Part shown: in pieces, positions 36,696-44,688 of the stretch
How the letters are laid out: each line of letters begins with the position of its first letter
Numbering within the stretch: position 1 is the stretch's first letter
NCBI RefSeq assembly: GCF_000730625.1
Contig: NZ_BBIT01000002.1
Coordinates: forward strand, 248,001 to 312,000
Origin: Pseudomonas oryzihabitans NBRC 102199
GTDB taxonomy: Bacteria > Pseudomonadota > Gammaproteobacteria > Pseudomonadales > Pseudomonadaceae
Length of the DNA: 64,000 nucleotides
Direction of reading: 5' to 3'
Program-made: the position numbers and the translations under genes
Notes under the pieces: model-generated
The model's database searches: none
What the model was told of the DNA's origin: nothing
Seen by the model: only the letters and a program-made list of their open reading frames with translations

Positions 36696-37047
36696 TTCTG
36701 GCCCTTGCCGCCGGCGCGGGCCTGCCAGATGGCCCGCCGAGATGATCGTCCGCCGTGCTGTTTCGTCATTAATACCTGCCGCTACCCGCCGAGTGTGCGC
36801 GCTGGCTCCTGGAGCTGCTACAGCGCATTGACGCGTCTTTCGAAGAGCCGCTTCCTTCCACAGGAGACGCTGAAAATCCCGTAATCAGGGCCAAGGCGAA
36901 CTGGCATTGCTCTTCAGCGCTATCCCGCAACTGTGAAGGAATGTTTCCGGCAGGAGTTAATTCCTGGGTGGCTGCTAGGGTTTCCTGTTCATCTGCGCTC
37001 AAGCAGTTGTTGCGGTGATCTCATGCCGAAAACTGGGGGCGGAAGAG
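36696..37047. other. Intergenic region upstream of a small gene
   Basis: About 350 bp. It contains TGAAAATCC (36871-36879) and CCCGCAACTGTGA (36924-36936), which recall two conserved strings of cobalamin riboswitches, but other required elements were not found. The end holds GGAAGAG, the ribosome-binding site of the next gene. A minus-strand open frame at 36769-37002 has no recognisable product. Confidence 0.4.
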
Positions 37048-37419
37048 ATGAATACCTATGTGTTCGAGACGGCCAGAAGATTGCTGACGGACATCTATGG
37101 CGCCTTGTACGAGATGGAAAGCGGGCATGGTTTCAGATGCGTGAAGGCCGAGCGAGGTCAGATCTTCCTTTATCGGCCCGTGGCGGGTCTGGCCGAGGGC
37201 AATCTGGGCGAGATCGCCTTCGAGATCGAATCCCATGCCAGGCGCGCAGGCCGAGGGGTCGTCGAAACCCGACACTTCTTCAGGCAGCTGAAAGTCGCCA
37301 GCGGCCACCCCACCGAGCGTGACAGTCGCTATGACTGGCCGCGGATCGGCTTCACCGATAAGGAAGAGGTCACGGCTATCGTGCTCGAGCTCAAAGCCTT
37401 TCTCGGCGTGGGCCGCTGA
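37048..37419 (+). CDS. Hypothetical protein
   Basis: A 123-residue soluble protein starting MNTYVFETARRLLTDIYGALYEMESGHGFRCVKAERGQIFLYRP. It looks alpha/beta with a charged C-terminal half and ends IVLELKAFLGVGR. There is no signal peptide, membrane helix or known motif. The ATG is preceded by GGAAGAG, which favours it over the frame's earlier start at 37015. It is followed by a 36-bp perfect inverted repeat. Confidence 0.55.
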   Translation: MNTYVFETARRLLTDIYGALYEMESGHGFRCVKAERGQIFLYRPVAGLAEGNLGEIAFEIESHARRAGRGVVETRHFFRQLKVASGHPTERDSRYDWPRIGFTDKEEVTAIVLELKAFLGVGR

Positions 37420-37478
37420 GGCTTTCCAGCAGACAGCCTGGCCAGGGATCCTGACCAGCGTCCATCCGCTGTCTTGCA

Positions 37479-37514
37479 GGCAGAGGTGCTCACCCTGGGG
37501 TGAGCACCTCTGCC
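37479..37514. terminator. 36-bp perfect inverted repeat between convergent genes
   Basis: A 16-bp arm (37479-37494, GGCAGAGGTGCTCACC) and its exact complement (37499-37514) flank the loop CTGG. It lies between the convergent hypothetical and chemoreceptor genes. The stem is far longer than a normal intrinsic terminator and has no T-run; it could act as a bidirectional terminator or RNA-stabilising hairpin. Confidence 0.6.
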
Positions 37515-37541
37515 GAAGGGGACCGTATTGCCGGACCGGTC

Positions 37542-39200
37542 TCAGGCCGGCTCTTCGAAACGGGCATAGCCGACGGGGATGCCGCCTTGGCTGGCCTGCC
37601 GCGAGTTGTCGACGAGAGCGGCCGCCCGCTTGGCCAGCCCCGGTCCCGAGCGCTTGGTAGCGGGGCGCGACAGGTCTTGGCCAGTCAGGGTGCTGTTCAA
37701 GGTGAAGAACTCCATCAGTTGCTGGAGCAATTCGGCCTGGCTGCTCATCTCTTCGGCGGTGGCGGCCAGTTCCTCGGAGGCCGAGGCGTTCTGCTGGGTG
37801 ACCTGGCTCAGCTGCAGCATGGCGCTGTTTATCTGCTCGACGCCAGAGGTCTGTTCTTCCGAAGCGGCAGTGATCTCCTGCACCAGGTCGGAGGTCTTGC
37901 TGATGGAGGGCACCATCTCGTCCAGCAGCGAGCCGGCGCGCTCGGCCAGGGCCACGCTGCCCTGGGCGACGTTGCTGATCTCCTGGGCGGCGACCTGGCT
38001 GCGCTCAGCCAGCTTGCGCACCTCGGACGCCACCACGGCGAAGCCCTTGCCATGCTCGCCGGCACGGGCCGCCTCGATGGCGGCGTTGAGGGCCAGCAGG
38101 TTGGTCTGGTAGGCGATGTCGTCGATGATGCTGATCTTGGCCGCGATGGTCTTCATCGCCACCAGGGTGTCCCTGACGGCCTGGCCGCCTTCGTTGGCCT
38201 CGCGATTGGCCTTGCCGGCCATGCCATCGGTGACCTTGGCGTTCTCGGTGTTCTGGGCGATGGAGGCCGACATCTGCTCGACGCTGGCACTGGTCTCCTC
38301 GACGGAGGCGGCCTGCTCGGTGCTGGCCTGGCTGATGCTCTGGGCAGTAGCAGAGATCTCTTCCGACGCGCTAGCCAGCCCATCGGAGGCACTGCGGACA
38401 TCGCTGATGATCTGCGACAGGCGCTGGTTCATGCCGTCCATGGCGCGCAGCAGGGCGGCGGTCTCGTCACGGCCCTCGGCGTCGATGCGCTGGGTGAGGT
38501 CGCCGGCGGCCAGGCGATCGGCGATCTCGACGGCGGCGCGCAGGGGCCGGGTGATGCTGCGGCTCATGAGGAAGCCCAGCAGGATGCCAAAGGCCACGCC
38601 CCCCGCGATGATGCCGATCAGCATGACCCGGCTGCGGGCATAGATCTGGTCGGTGAGGTCGTTGGCGTCGCTGGCGTTCTGCTCCTTGCGCTTGGACAGT
38701 TCGGTCATCAGCACGCCCACCTGGTCGCCATAACGGCGGACACTGACCAGCTGGTTGTCCAGCTCCGGATCGGCGTCCCGCAGCGTTCTCTTGCCCGCGA
38801 TCGCCATGGCCTGGTCCAGTTGAGAGGTGTAGCTGCCGAGCAACTCGTCGATCTGCCGGAAATTGGCGGCCGACGCCTCGCTGCTGAACAGGGGGCGGGC
38901 CTTGGCGAGATTGTCCCGCACGTTGGCCAGGCCCAGCTTGACCTCCGCCTTGGCCCGATTGCGATCCTCTTCGGAGGTTGCCAGCAGGTAGTTGCTGCGC
39001 GCGCGGCCGATAAAGACCAGGTTCAGATTGGCCTCCTTGATATAGGACAGCCCGAGCAACTCGTTCTGATAGAGCTGAGTTGCCAGATCGTTGATCTGGC
39101 TGCTGTTGCTCAGACCTGCCAACCCCACGACCAGGCTGATGGACGCCACGGCGATAAAGGACACGATGAGGCGGGTGCCAATCCGGAAATTCTTGAACAT
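37542..39200 (-). CDS. Methyl-accepting chemotaxis protein
   Basis: A 552-residue chemoreceptor. TM1 is at residues 10-30; the periplasmic domain (about 31-190) is a four-helix bundle of the 4HB_MCP type ([30 protein letters not shown]); TM2 is near 193-215; HAMP follows ([28 protein letters not shown]); then the signalling domain with the tip [40 protein letters not shown]. Length and tip match the 36-heptad group. A short tail after the domain lacks a CheR-docking pentapeptide. It signals to CheA/CheW at the pole; the ligand is unknown. AGGAG precedes the start. Confidence 0.92.
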   Translation of the reverse strand: MFKNFRIGTRLIVSFIAVASISLVVGLAGLSNSSQINDLATQLYQNELLGLSYIKEANLNLVFIGRARSNYLLATSEEDRNRAKAEVKLGLANVRDNLAKARPLFSSEASAANFRQIDELLGSYTSQLDQAMAIAGKRTLRDADPELDNQLVSVRRYGDQVGVLMTELSKRKEQNASDANDLTDQIYARSRVMLIGIIAGGVAFGILLGFLMSRSITRPLRAAVEIADRLAAGDLTQRIDAEGRDETAALLRAMDGMNQRLSQIISDVRSASDGLASASEEISATAQSISQASTEQAASVEETSASVEQMSASIAQNTENAKVTDGMAGKANREANEGGQAVRDTLVAMKTIAAKISIIDDIAYQTNLLALNAAIEAARAGEHGKGFAVVASEVRKLAERSQVAAQEISNVAQGSVALAERAGSLLDEMVPSISKTSDLVQEITAASEEQTSGVEQINSAMLQLSQVTQQNASASEELAATAEEMSSQAELLQQLMEFFTLNSTLTGQDLSRPATKRSGPGLAKRAAALVDNSRQASQGGIPVGYARFEEPA

Positions 39201-39973
39201 CTGAAAGCTCCTGCTTAGGAAGGCTAGTGTTCGCGACTAGCCAGGACTGACGACGGAATAGTGACGTCAATAGGCAGGCTTTCGGATCGGGCTTAACTAA
39301 ATTTATAGTGGCCTAACGCCACTTCGATAAATAAAAACAGTTGTTGTAGTTAGCGTTAATATTCTTCCGATAATTGTTTTCACGCTAATGGTGGCGTGTG
39401 GCGAAGTTCCAGGGCGTTGTGTTCGGGCAATGCGCCGACAGTCGCTCGCGACCCCGCAGGGGGAAGCGAAGCGGACAGTAGGCGGCGCGTTGAAAGGCAG
39501 TTTCGACAGTCCAAATCGCGCATTTGGTGGATCGCGCCTCAGCGGCGTTCTGCGTAGCCACGAGTCTTGGATCCTGCAACGGTACGGATGAAGCGCGGAA
39601 GGTGGGCGGGATCATGGTTCAACTGCGCGCGGGTTCAGCGAGTAAAGTTGTGAGTAAGTGCAGCGAGTTAAACCCTGGGGCAGTTCTCTCAATCAGATTG
39701 GTCTATCTGCCAAAGTTTTAGTTGGAAGTTTTATTTTGATGGATATGGCTACAACGTTTCCATTGTTCTTTTTATATCTAGGCGCTAGCCGGAAAAGTTG
39801 GTGTTTGAGCCTTCGGCAGTTAGTGGGAGGGCACAGCAAGAGTGGTAAGGTCATGTTCGCCCGCGTCCATCCCTTGGGCGCTGCATAGCCCAACTGATCT
39901 CGCCAGTCTGACGGACGATCGCGTCGACCTGCGCGGTCTGCCTGCCAACACGTCTCACTGCCAGAGCACGGCC
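39201..39973. other. AT-richer intergenic region
   Basis: About 770 bp without a supported gene, with clear base-composition change: 39290-39390 and 39650-39800 are markedly AT-richer than the rest of the window. The first part should hold the chemoreceptor promoter and contains the dyad AGTGGC-CTAAC-GCCACT (39307-39323); CCAAAT/ATTTGG at 39511-39527 is another short dyad. Short open frames on both strands lack ribosome-binding sites and known products. Decayed foreign DNA is possible. Confidence 0.5.
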
Positions 39974-40720
39974 TCAGCGCAGGGTTTCGTCCACCAGGCT
40001 CTTGAAAAGCGACGTCCGAGGCCGGCTCGCCGGTGGGATGTCGGCCTGTTCGAACCAGCTCGCATCGGCCTCGGGATGCGGTCCGCTCAGGGCCACCACG
40101 CCACGGCCGAAGGGATAGCGGGCCGCGGCTATGTCCCCGTTGGCATAGGTCGCCAGCACCCGAACGCCAGGCGCATGACTGGGCGGTAGATAGGGCCCAT
40201 CCTGGTAGAAAACGTGGTCGTCATGGCCTGCCCAGCGTACGGCGACCGCGGCGTCGTCGATGGTGGTCACGGGAAAGCCGGGGCGTCCCACCTCCGAGTC
40301 CAGATCGTCGGGTATGAGTCTGAGATTTCCGGCATCGGCTAGGTAGGCGCCCATGCACAGCCCCAGATAGCGTCCGCCCTGGGCAACGTAGTCACGCAGC
40401 GCGGCGCTGCGCGCATCGCCAAGGCTGGCCAGGGCGGCGGGAATGTCCTGGCCGCCGCCCGGCTGTACATAGAGGCTGTAGCGGCGCAGGTTGGCGGGCG
40501 TGATATCGATGCGTTCCGCCGGGCCGACGAAGTCAACGCGATAGCGCGGGTCCAGCCGTTCGATGGCCGTCCGGACCGTTTCGGAGCAGTCGTCGCATCC
40601 CGCAGGGCCGCGGTAGACGGCCACGGCCACGGTGGGCTGGGCAGCCTGGGCCAGTGGCAAGGGACCGGCCAGACAGAGGAGCGCCAGCGCGGCGCGTCTT
40701 ACTCCAGTTGAAAGCGTCAT
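39974..40720 (-). CDS. Secreted BPL_N (class I amidotransferase-like) domain protein
   Basis: A 248-residue precursor with a signal peptide (GVRRAALALLCLAGPLPLAQA) and a domain resembling the N-terminal region of eukaryotic biotin-protein ligase. Features are VAVYRGPAGCDDC, LYVQPGGGQDIPAAL, and GGRYLGLCMGAYLAD, where Cys sits at the nucleophile-elbow position of class I glutamine amidotransferases. Secretion makes biotinylation unlikely; the real role is unknown. The ATG at 40720 is chosen because the signal peptide begins there. It is a single gene. Confidence 0.75.
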   Translation of the reverse strand: MTLSTGVRRAALALLCLAGPLPLAQAAQPTVAVAVYRGPAGCDDCSETVRTAIERLDPRYRVDFVGPAERIDITPANLRRYSLYVQPGGGQDIPAALASLGDARSAALRDYVAQGGRYLGLCMGAYLADAGNLRLIPDDLDSEVGRPGFPVTTIDDAAVAVRWAGHDDHVFYQDGPYLPPSHAPGVRVLATYANGDIAAARYPFGRGVVALSGPHPEADASWFEQADIPPASRPRTSLFKSLVDETLR

Positions 40721-40853
40721 CCGCGGGACTCTTTTGCAGGGGGCTCTAGGATTGGCAAGCGGCATCAGGCTTTGGCCCCATCCATTCAAGGACCGAAACA
40801 CGCCGTTACGGGTCAGCTTATCAGGCGAAGGGCGTGCCAGGGCGGTAGGGGCG

Positions 40854-41606
40854 TCAGGCGTGGATCACGGAAAGCGCCGAACGCAGCGCCCCGAGCGTCT
40901 CGTCGTCAGGCGCCGTGTCCGTTACCAGGGTGCTGACATCGGCCAGCGGGATGATGCCGTAGGGAGAGGCCGCGCCGAGTTTTTCCCGCGTCGCCAGCAC
41001 AAAGGTCTCCGCCGCCTGGCGGCTGATGATGCGCTTGATCGCGGCTTCCTCGGCATTGCCGGTGGTGGCGCCCGTCTCGGGATGCAGCCCGGTCACGCCC
41101 ATGAAGTAGCTGTCGACCCGCACCCGGGCGATGGCCTCCGCACAGGCCGCGCCCAGGGTCACGATGGAATGCTTGAACAGGCGGCCACCCATGAGCTCGA
41201 CCTCAATCAGCGGATGTTCGACCAGCTCCACCGCGATGTTCGGGCTATGGGTTACCACGGTGATCTCAAGCTCCTTGGGCAGGTGGCGGACGAGCTGGAC
41301 ATTGGTCGTGCCGCCATCGATAAAGACGATCTGTCCCGGTTGGATCAGGCGGATGCCCGCCTGGCCGAGCGCCACCTTGCTGGCCGTGGACGTCTCTTCA
41401 CGCCTGGCGTAGTCCGAGACGGCAGCCGACGCCGGCAAGGCGCCGCCATGCACGCGTTGCAGCACACCTTCCGCCGCCAGTTCCCGCAGATCGCGTCGAA
41501 TGGTGTCTTCCGACACCCCCAGCTGCTGGCTGAAGGCCTTGGCCACCAGTCGGCCTTCCTGGCGCAGCACCTGCTGGATAAGCACCTTGCGTTCACGGGT
41601 CAGCAT
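40854..41606 (-). CDS. DeoR/GlpR family regulator
   Basis: A 250-residue DeoR-type repressor. The N-terminal helix-turn-helix is MLTRERKVLIQQVLRQEGRLVAKAFSQQLGVSEDTIRRDLRELAAEGVLQRVHGGA; the C-terminal sugar-phosphate isomerase-like sensor has FIDGGTTNVQLVRHLP, VELMGGRLFKHSIVTLG and FMGVTGLHPETGATTGNAEEAAIKRIIS. Effectors are usually phosphorylated sugars. The ATG at 41606 follows AGGAG. It is divergent from nudK, and phased direct repeats in the gap are its likely sites. Confidence 0.88.
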   Translation of the reverse strand: MLTRERKVLIQQVLRQEGRLVAKAFSQQLGVSEDTIRRDLRELAAEGVLQRVHGGALPASAAVSDYARREETSTASKVALGQAGIRLIQPGQIVFIDGGTTNVQLVRHLPKELEITVVTHSPNIAVELVEHPLIEVELMGGRLFKHSIVTLGAACAEAIARVRVDSYFMGVTGLHPETGATTGNAEEAAIKRIISRQAAETFVLATREKLGAASPYGIIPLADVSTLVTDTAPDDETLGALRSALSVIHA

Positions 41607-41616
41607 CGGAGACTCC

Positions 41617-41656
41617 TGCACGAAAATTCTTGACGTTGCACGAAACTACACGAATT
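41617..41656. promoter_or_regulatory. 10-bp-phased direct repeats, candidate DeoR operator
   Basis: TGCACGAAAA begins at 41617, TGCACGAAAC at 41637 and TACACGAATT at 41647, so copies recur at 20 and 10 bp, one helical turn. They fill the gap between the divergent DeoR-type and nudK genes. Direct or inverted repeats of this size are usual for this family. Confidence 0.6.
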
Positions 41657-41710
41657 CTAGCGCGAAGGCCCAGAGCGGTAAACACCGTTCGCCAACCCAG
41701 AGGATCGCCC

Positions 41711-42307
41711 ATGAGCATCGCCCCGCGTATTCGTGTCGAAGAGGTCGAGGTGTTGTCTGACGACTGGTTCGTCCTGAAGAAGACCACCTTCGCCTTCCTG
41801 CGCAGTGATGGCACCTGGCAGCGGCAATCGCGAGAGACCTACGATCGCGGCAATGGCGCGACCATCCTGCTCTACGATCCCCGGCGGCGCACCGTGGTGC
41901 TGACGCGCCAGCTGCGTTATCCGGCCTTCGTGAACGGGCACGACGACCTGCTGATCGAGGCGCCCGCCGGCCTGCTGGACGCGGCCGAGCCCGAGGTGCG
42001 CATCCGTGCCGAGGTCGAGGAGGAGACGGGCTTTCAGGTGCGGGAAGTGCGGCAGGTGTTCGATGCCTTCATGAGCCCCGGCTCGGTGACCGAGCGGCTG
42101 CATTTCTTCGTCGGCGAATACGCGCCAGGCGATCGCAAGTCGGCCGGGGGTGGCAATGTCGCGGAAGGCGAGGACATCGCCGTGCTCGAGGTGGACCTGG
42201 ACGAGGCGCTGGCGATGATCGATGCCGGGACCATTCGTGACGGCAAGACCATCATGCTGCTGCAGTACGCGGCCCTGAAGCTCAGGCCACACCTGGCGGT
42301 CAGCTGA
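41711..42307 (+). CDS. nudK: NudK-like GDP-mannose pyrophosphatase (NUDIX)
   Basis: A 198-residue NUDIX hydrolase close to E. coli NudK. Shared segments are RETYDRGNGATILLYDPRRRTVVLTRQLRYPAFVNG, APAGLLDAAEPEVRIRAEVEEETGF (Nudix box core EVEEETG) and RDGKTIMLLQYA, with the MSPGSVTERLHFFVGEY segment characteristic of this group. NudK cleaves GDP-mannose and similar sugar nucleotides to GMP and sugar phosphate. The ATG at 41711 follows AGGATCGCCC. Control by the divergent DeoR-type sugar-phosphate sensor would make sense. Confidence 0.85.
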   Translation: MSIAPRIRVEEVEVLSDDWFVLKKTTFAFLRSDGTWQRQSRETYDRGNGATILLYDPRRRTVVLTRQLRYPAFVNGHDDLLIEAPAGLLDAAEPEVRIRAEVEEETGFQVREVRQVFDAFMSPGSVTERLHFFVGEYAPGDRKSAGGGNVAEGEDIAVLEVDLDEALAMIDAGTIRDGKTIMLLQYAALKLRPHLAVS

Positions 42308-42387
42308 TCGCCAAGGCTGACGACCAGGGCTCTGGCAGGCCCTCTCGGATCCGGGAGACCCGGCTCCGGGCGCTGACCGCCTGGCAA

Positions 42388-42948
42388 CTAGGAGGACGCG
42401 CCGGGCCTCAGGAATGGCAGTACATGGGCGACGTAGTCGGCCTTGCCCAGCTCGACGCCCTGAGCGCGGAGGATGGCGTAGGCGGTCATCACGTGAAAGT
42501 AGAACTGCGGCAGCGCCCAGTCGCGGACGTACTGTTCGGCGGTGAAGTCGAACACCAGGCCCTGGGGCAGTTCGTGAGCGACCGGCGCGCCCTCCTTGAT
42601 GGGCGACCCTTCGCCGGCGATGGCCTGTACCCGGTCCAGGGTTTCGCGGATGCGGGCCTGCGCCTGGGCGAGGGTGCCCGGTTGTTCGGCGGCGTTGCGG
42701 CCTTCGTTGAGCAGGTCCGTCAGTTCGGGCGGAAAGGCCTGGTCGTGCAGTCGCAACATCCCTTCCTGGGCCTGGACGCAGGCGAAGCGGATCTGGGTGG
42801 CGAGCGGGAACATGTCGGGCGCCAGGCGGGCGACCAGCAGGGCCTCGGCGGCACCGTCCGGCCGTTGGGTCTCGGCCTTGCCGAGCCAGGCCGACAGGGC
42901 GCCGAGCAGATTCGTATAGGTGGGAACGAGGATATCGGTGAAGGTCAT
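42388..42948 (-). CDS. DUF1993 family protein
   Basis: A 186-residue soluble helical protein of the DUF1993 family: FTDILVPTYTNLLGALSAWLGKAE, LAPDMFPLATQIRFACVQAQEGMLRL and the C-terminal LPQFYFHVMTAYAILRAQGVELGKADYVAHVL. The fold resembles DinB-like four-helix bundles; the function is unknown. The ATG is preceded by AAAGGA. It follows the PPOX-type flavoprotein gene on the same strand after 41 bp and may be co-transcribed. Confidence 0.82.
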   Translation of the reverse strand: MTFTDILVPTYTNLLGALSAWLGKAETQRPDGAAEALLVARLAPDMFPLATQIRFACVQAQEGMLRLHDQAFPPELTDLLNEGRNAAEQPGTLAQAQARIRETLDRVQAIAGEGSPIKEGAPVAHELPQGLVFDFTAEQYVRDWALPQFYFHVMTAYAILRAQGVELGKADYVAHVLPFLRPGASS

Positions 42949-42989
42949 GGCGAGTCCTTTATGGGGGCTGGAGGCAGGGCCGGGCAGCC

Positions 42990-43622
42990 CTAGTAGAGCG
43001 TGCTGGCGATCCGCTGCGGCAAGGCCTGGTCGTAGGCGTCGCCGTCCACCTGCGTCGGGCAGAGCTGCTTGAGGATGGTGCCGGGAGAGGGCAGCGCGCT
43101 GCGCGCAAGGTGCCTGGAGGGATCCCACAGGCCGGCCCGGATCACCGCGCGGCTGCACTGAAAGTAGACGCTGGTGACCGTGACTTCCAGTACGGTCCGC
43201 GGGCGCTGACCCTTGACCTCGAAGCGGGCCAGCAAGGCCGGATCGACCGCTATCCGGGCGGTGCCGTTGATGCGCAGGGTTTCGCCGATACCGGGGATCA
43301 GGAACAGCAGCGCCACCCGGGGATCCTGGAGGACATTGCGCAGCGTATCCAGGCGATTGTTGCCCCGGCGATCCGGCAGGTAGAGCGTCCTGGCATCCTC
43401 GACATGCACGAAGCCCGGCGCATCGCCGCGCGGCGAGGCATCCAGTCCCTGAGGCCCCGAGGAGGCCAGGACCACGAAGGACGCGGCTTCGATGAAGGGC
43501 TGGTAAACGGGGTGGATGTGATCGATCTCCTTGAGGATCGAGGGTGCCGCGACCTCGCCGTAGAGGCTTTCCAGCGCCTCCAGCGAGCTGAGGTAGTCCT
43601 GCGCGGGGTTGTCCTGCTCCAT
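42990..43622 (-). CDS. Pyridoxamine 5'-phosphate oxidase-like FMN protein (MSMEG_1061 type)
   Basis: A 210-residue protein with a split-barrel flavin fold: HIHPVYQPFIEAASFVVLASSGPQGLDASPRGDAPGFVHVEDARTLYLPDRRGNNRLDTLRNVLQDPRVALLFLIPGIGETLRINGTARI. The SPRGD and DRRGNNRLD motifs are characteristic of the MSMEG_1061 group of PPOX proteins, which bind FMN or F420-like cofactors; the substrate is unknown. I use the ATG at 43622, before the conserved part; a longer frame adds a poorly conserved leader. Confidence 0.82.
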   Translation of the reverse strand: MEQDNPAQDYLSSLEALESLYGEVAAPSILKEIDHIHPVYQPFIEAASFVVLASSGPQGLDASPRGDAPGFVHVEDARTLYLPDRRGNNRLDTLRNVLQDPRVALLFLIPGIGETLRINGTARIAVDPALLARFEVKGQRPRTVLEVTVTSVYFQCSRAVIRAGLWDPSRHLARSALPSPGTILKQLCPTQVDGDAYDQALPQRIASTLY

Positions 43623-43925
43623 GTGCGACTCCTGGTTCGAGGTGCTTTGCGCGCCTTCTCGCGCGGGTCTTCCGGCGGCTGGCGTTCGCGGCAGCCAAAG
43701 GGTTGGCTGAACTGTAGCCGATAGGCGAGGTGGGGGCTCGGTCTGTGAGCAGGTTCCCCCGAGCGTCGCCGGGCTAGCGACCTTCGCCATGGCGGACCAA
43801 AGAAAGCGCAAGCGGTCGGGTGCTTATAGCCGTTTGCCGCTGTCCCAGAAGACCTGATCGGTGGCTGTGCGCGACCCGACCGTCACCCGTGAATCCCCAT
43901 TGGTTAACCAAGAGAAGACATCCTG
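43623..43925. other. Divergent promoter region
   Basis: About 300 bp between the PPOX-type gene and the divergent GST gene. It should contain both promoters, but I found no clear sigma-70 boxes or operators. No gene is supported. Confidence 0.4.
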
Positions 43926-44630
43926 ATGAGCCTTCCGCTACGCCTGTACGAACTGACCGGTGCCGACGACAGCTGCCGCTTCAGCCCCTATTGCTGGCGC
44001 ATACGCCTGGCGCTGGCGCACAAGGGGCTGCCGGTCGAGACCATTGCCTGGCGCTTTCACGAGAAGGAGGCCATCGCCGCTTCGGGGCAGGGCAAGGTGC
44101 CGGTGCTGGTGGATGGCGAGCAGTGGGTGAGCGACAGCTGGGCCATCGCCGAGTACCTGGATCGCCAATACCCCGAGCGGCCCTCGCTGCTGGGCGATGC
44201 TTCGCTCAAGGCCACGACGCGCTTCATCAACCAATGGGTCGCGGACAGTGTGCATCCGGCGCTGGCGCGGGTGATCCTGCCCGACGTCCATGCGGTGCTG
44301 GATGAAGCCGACCAAGACTATTTCAAGCGGACCCGCGAAGCGGCGTTTGGCGTCTCGCTGGAGGCCCTGGCTGGGCAGCGCGAGACTTCGTTGCAGGCCT
44401 TCCGCGAAGTCCTGAAGCCCCTGCGCAGCACCCTGGCCCTGCAGGATTACCTGGCGGGTGAAGCCCCGGCCTATGCCGATCACATCGTCTTCGGCGCCTT
44501 TCAGTGGGCGCGGATCGTCAGCACCCAACCCTTGCTGGCCCAGGACGACCCCATTACGGCCTGGTGTGGGCGGATGCTCGACGCCTACAACGGACTGGCG
44601 CGGCAGACACCCGCGGCAGCCGAGCGCTAG
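43926..44630 (+). CDS. Glutathione S-transferase family protein
   Basis: A 234-residue GST. The thioredoxin-like N-terminal domain is LRLYELTGADDSCRFSPYCWRIRLALAHKGLPVETIAW, with GKVPVLVDGEQWVSDSWAIAEYLD forming the glutathione-binding PVL/DS element; the C-terminal helical domain runs from residue 90. The residue facing glutathione could be Ser or Cys in SCRFSPYCWR. It probably acts in detoxification or dehalogenation; no pathway partner is next to it. Confidence 0.85.
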   Translation: MSLPLRLYELTGADDSCRFSPYCWRIRLALAHKGLPVETIAWRFHEKEAIAASGQGKVPVLVDGEQWVSDSWAIAEYLDRQYPERPSLLGDASLKATTRFINQWVADSVHPALARVILPDVHAVLDEADQDYFKRTREAAFGVSLEALAGQRETSLQAFREVLKPLRSTLALQDYLAGEAPAYADHIVFGAFQWARIVSTQPLLAQDDPITAWCGRMLDAYNGLARQTPAAAER

Positions 44631-44647
44631 CGAATCGGGCCGGCGGA

Positions 44648-44671
44648 TCGCTGCTGGCTAGCCAGCAGCGA
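44648..44671. terminator. 24-bp perfect palindrome between convergent genes
   Basis: TCGCTGCTGGC-TA-GCCAGCAGCGA is a complete palindrome placed 18 bp beyond the GST stop and 18 bp from the convergent rlhA stop. Position suggests a shared bidirectional terminator; T-runs are absent. Confidence 0.5.
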
Positions 44672-44688
44672 CGTCATGCCCTCAGGGC

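Noticed and set aside
36686-36707. Hairpin CAAGGGC/GCCCTTG over the rlmE stop as an intrinsic terminator
   Set aside because: It overlaps the coding end and has no T-run, so it is mentioned only in the rlmE entry.
36769-37002. Minus-strand 77-codon frame in the gap after rlmE
   Set aside because: Ser-rich product without known features or a clear ribosome-binding site.
37500-39218. 572-codon open frame opposite the chemoreceptor gene
   Set aside because: Gly/Ala/Leu-rich shadow; the chemoreceptor reading is unambiguous.
39385-39888. Several short frames in the AT-richer gap
   Set aside because: No ribosome-binding sites, no recognisable products, and they overlap on both strands.
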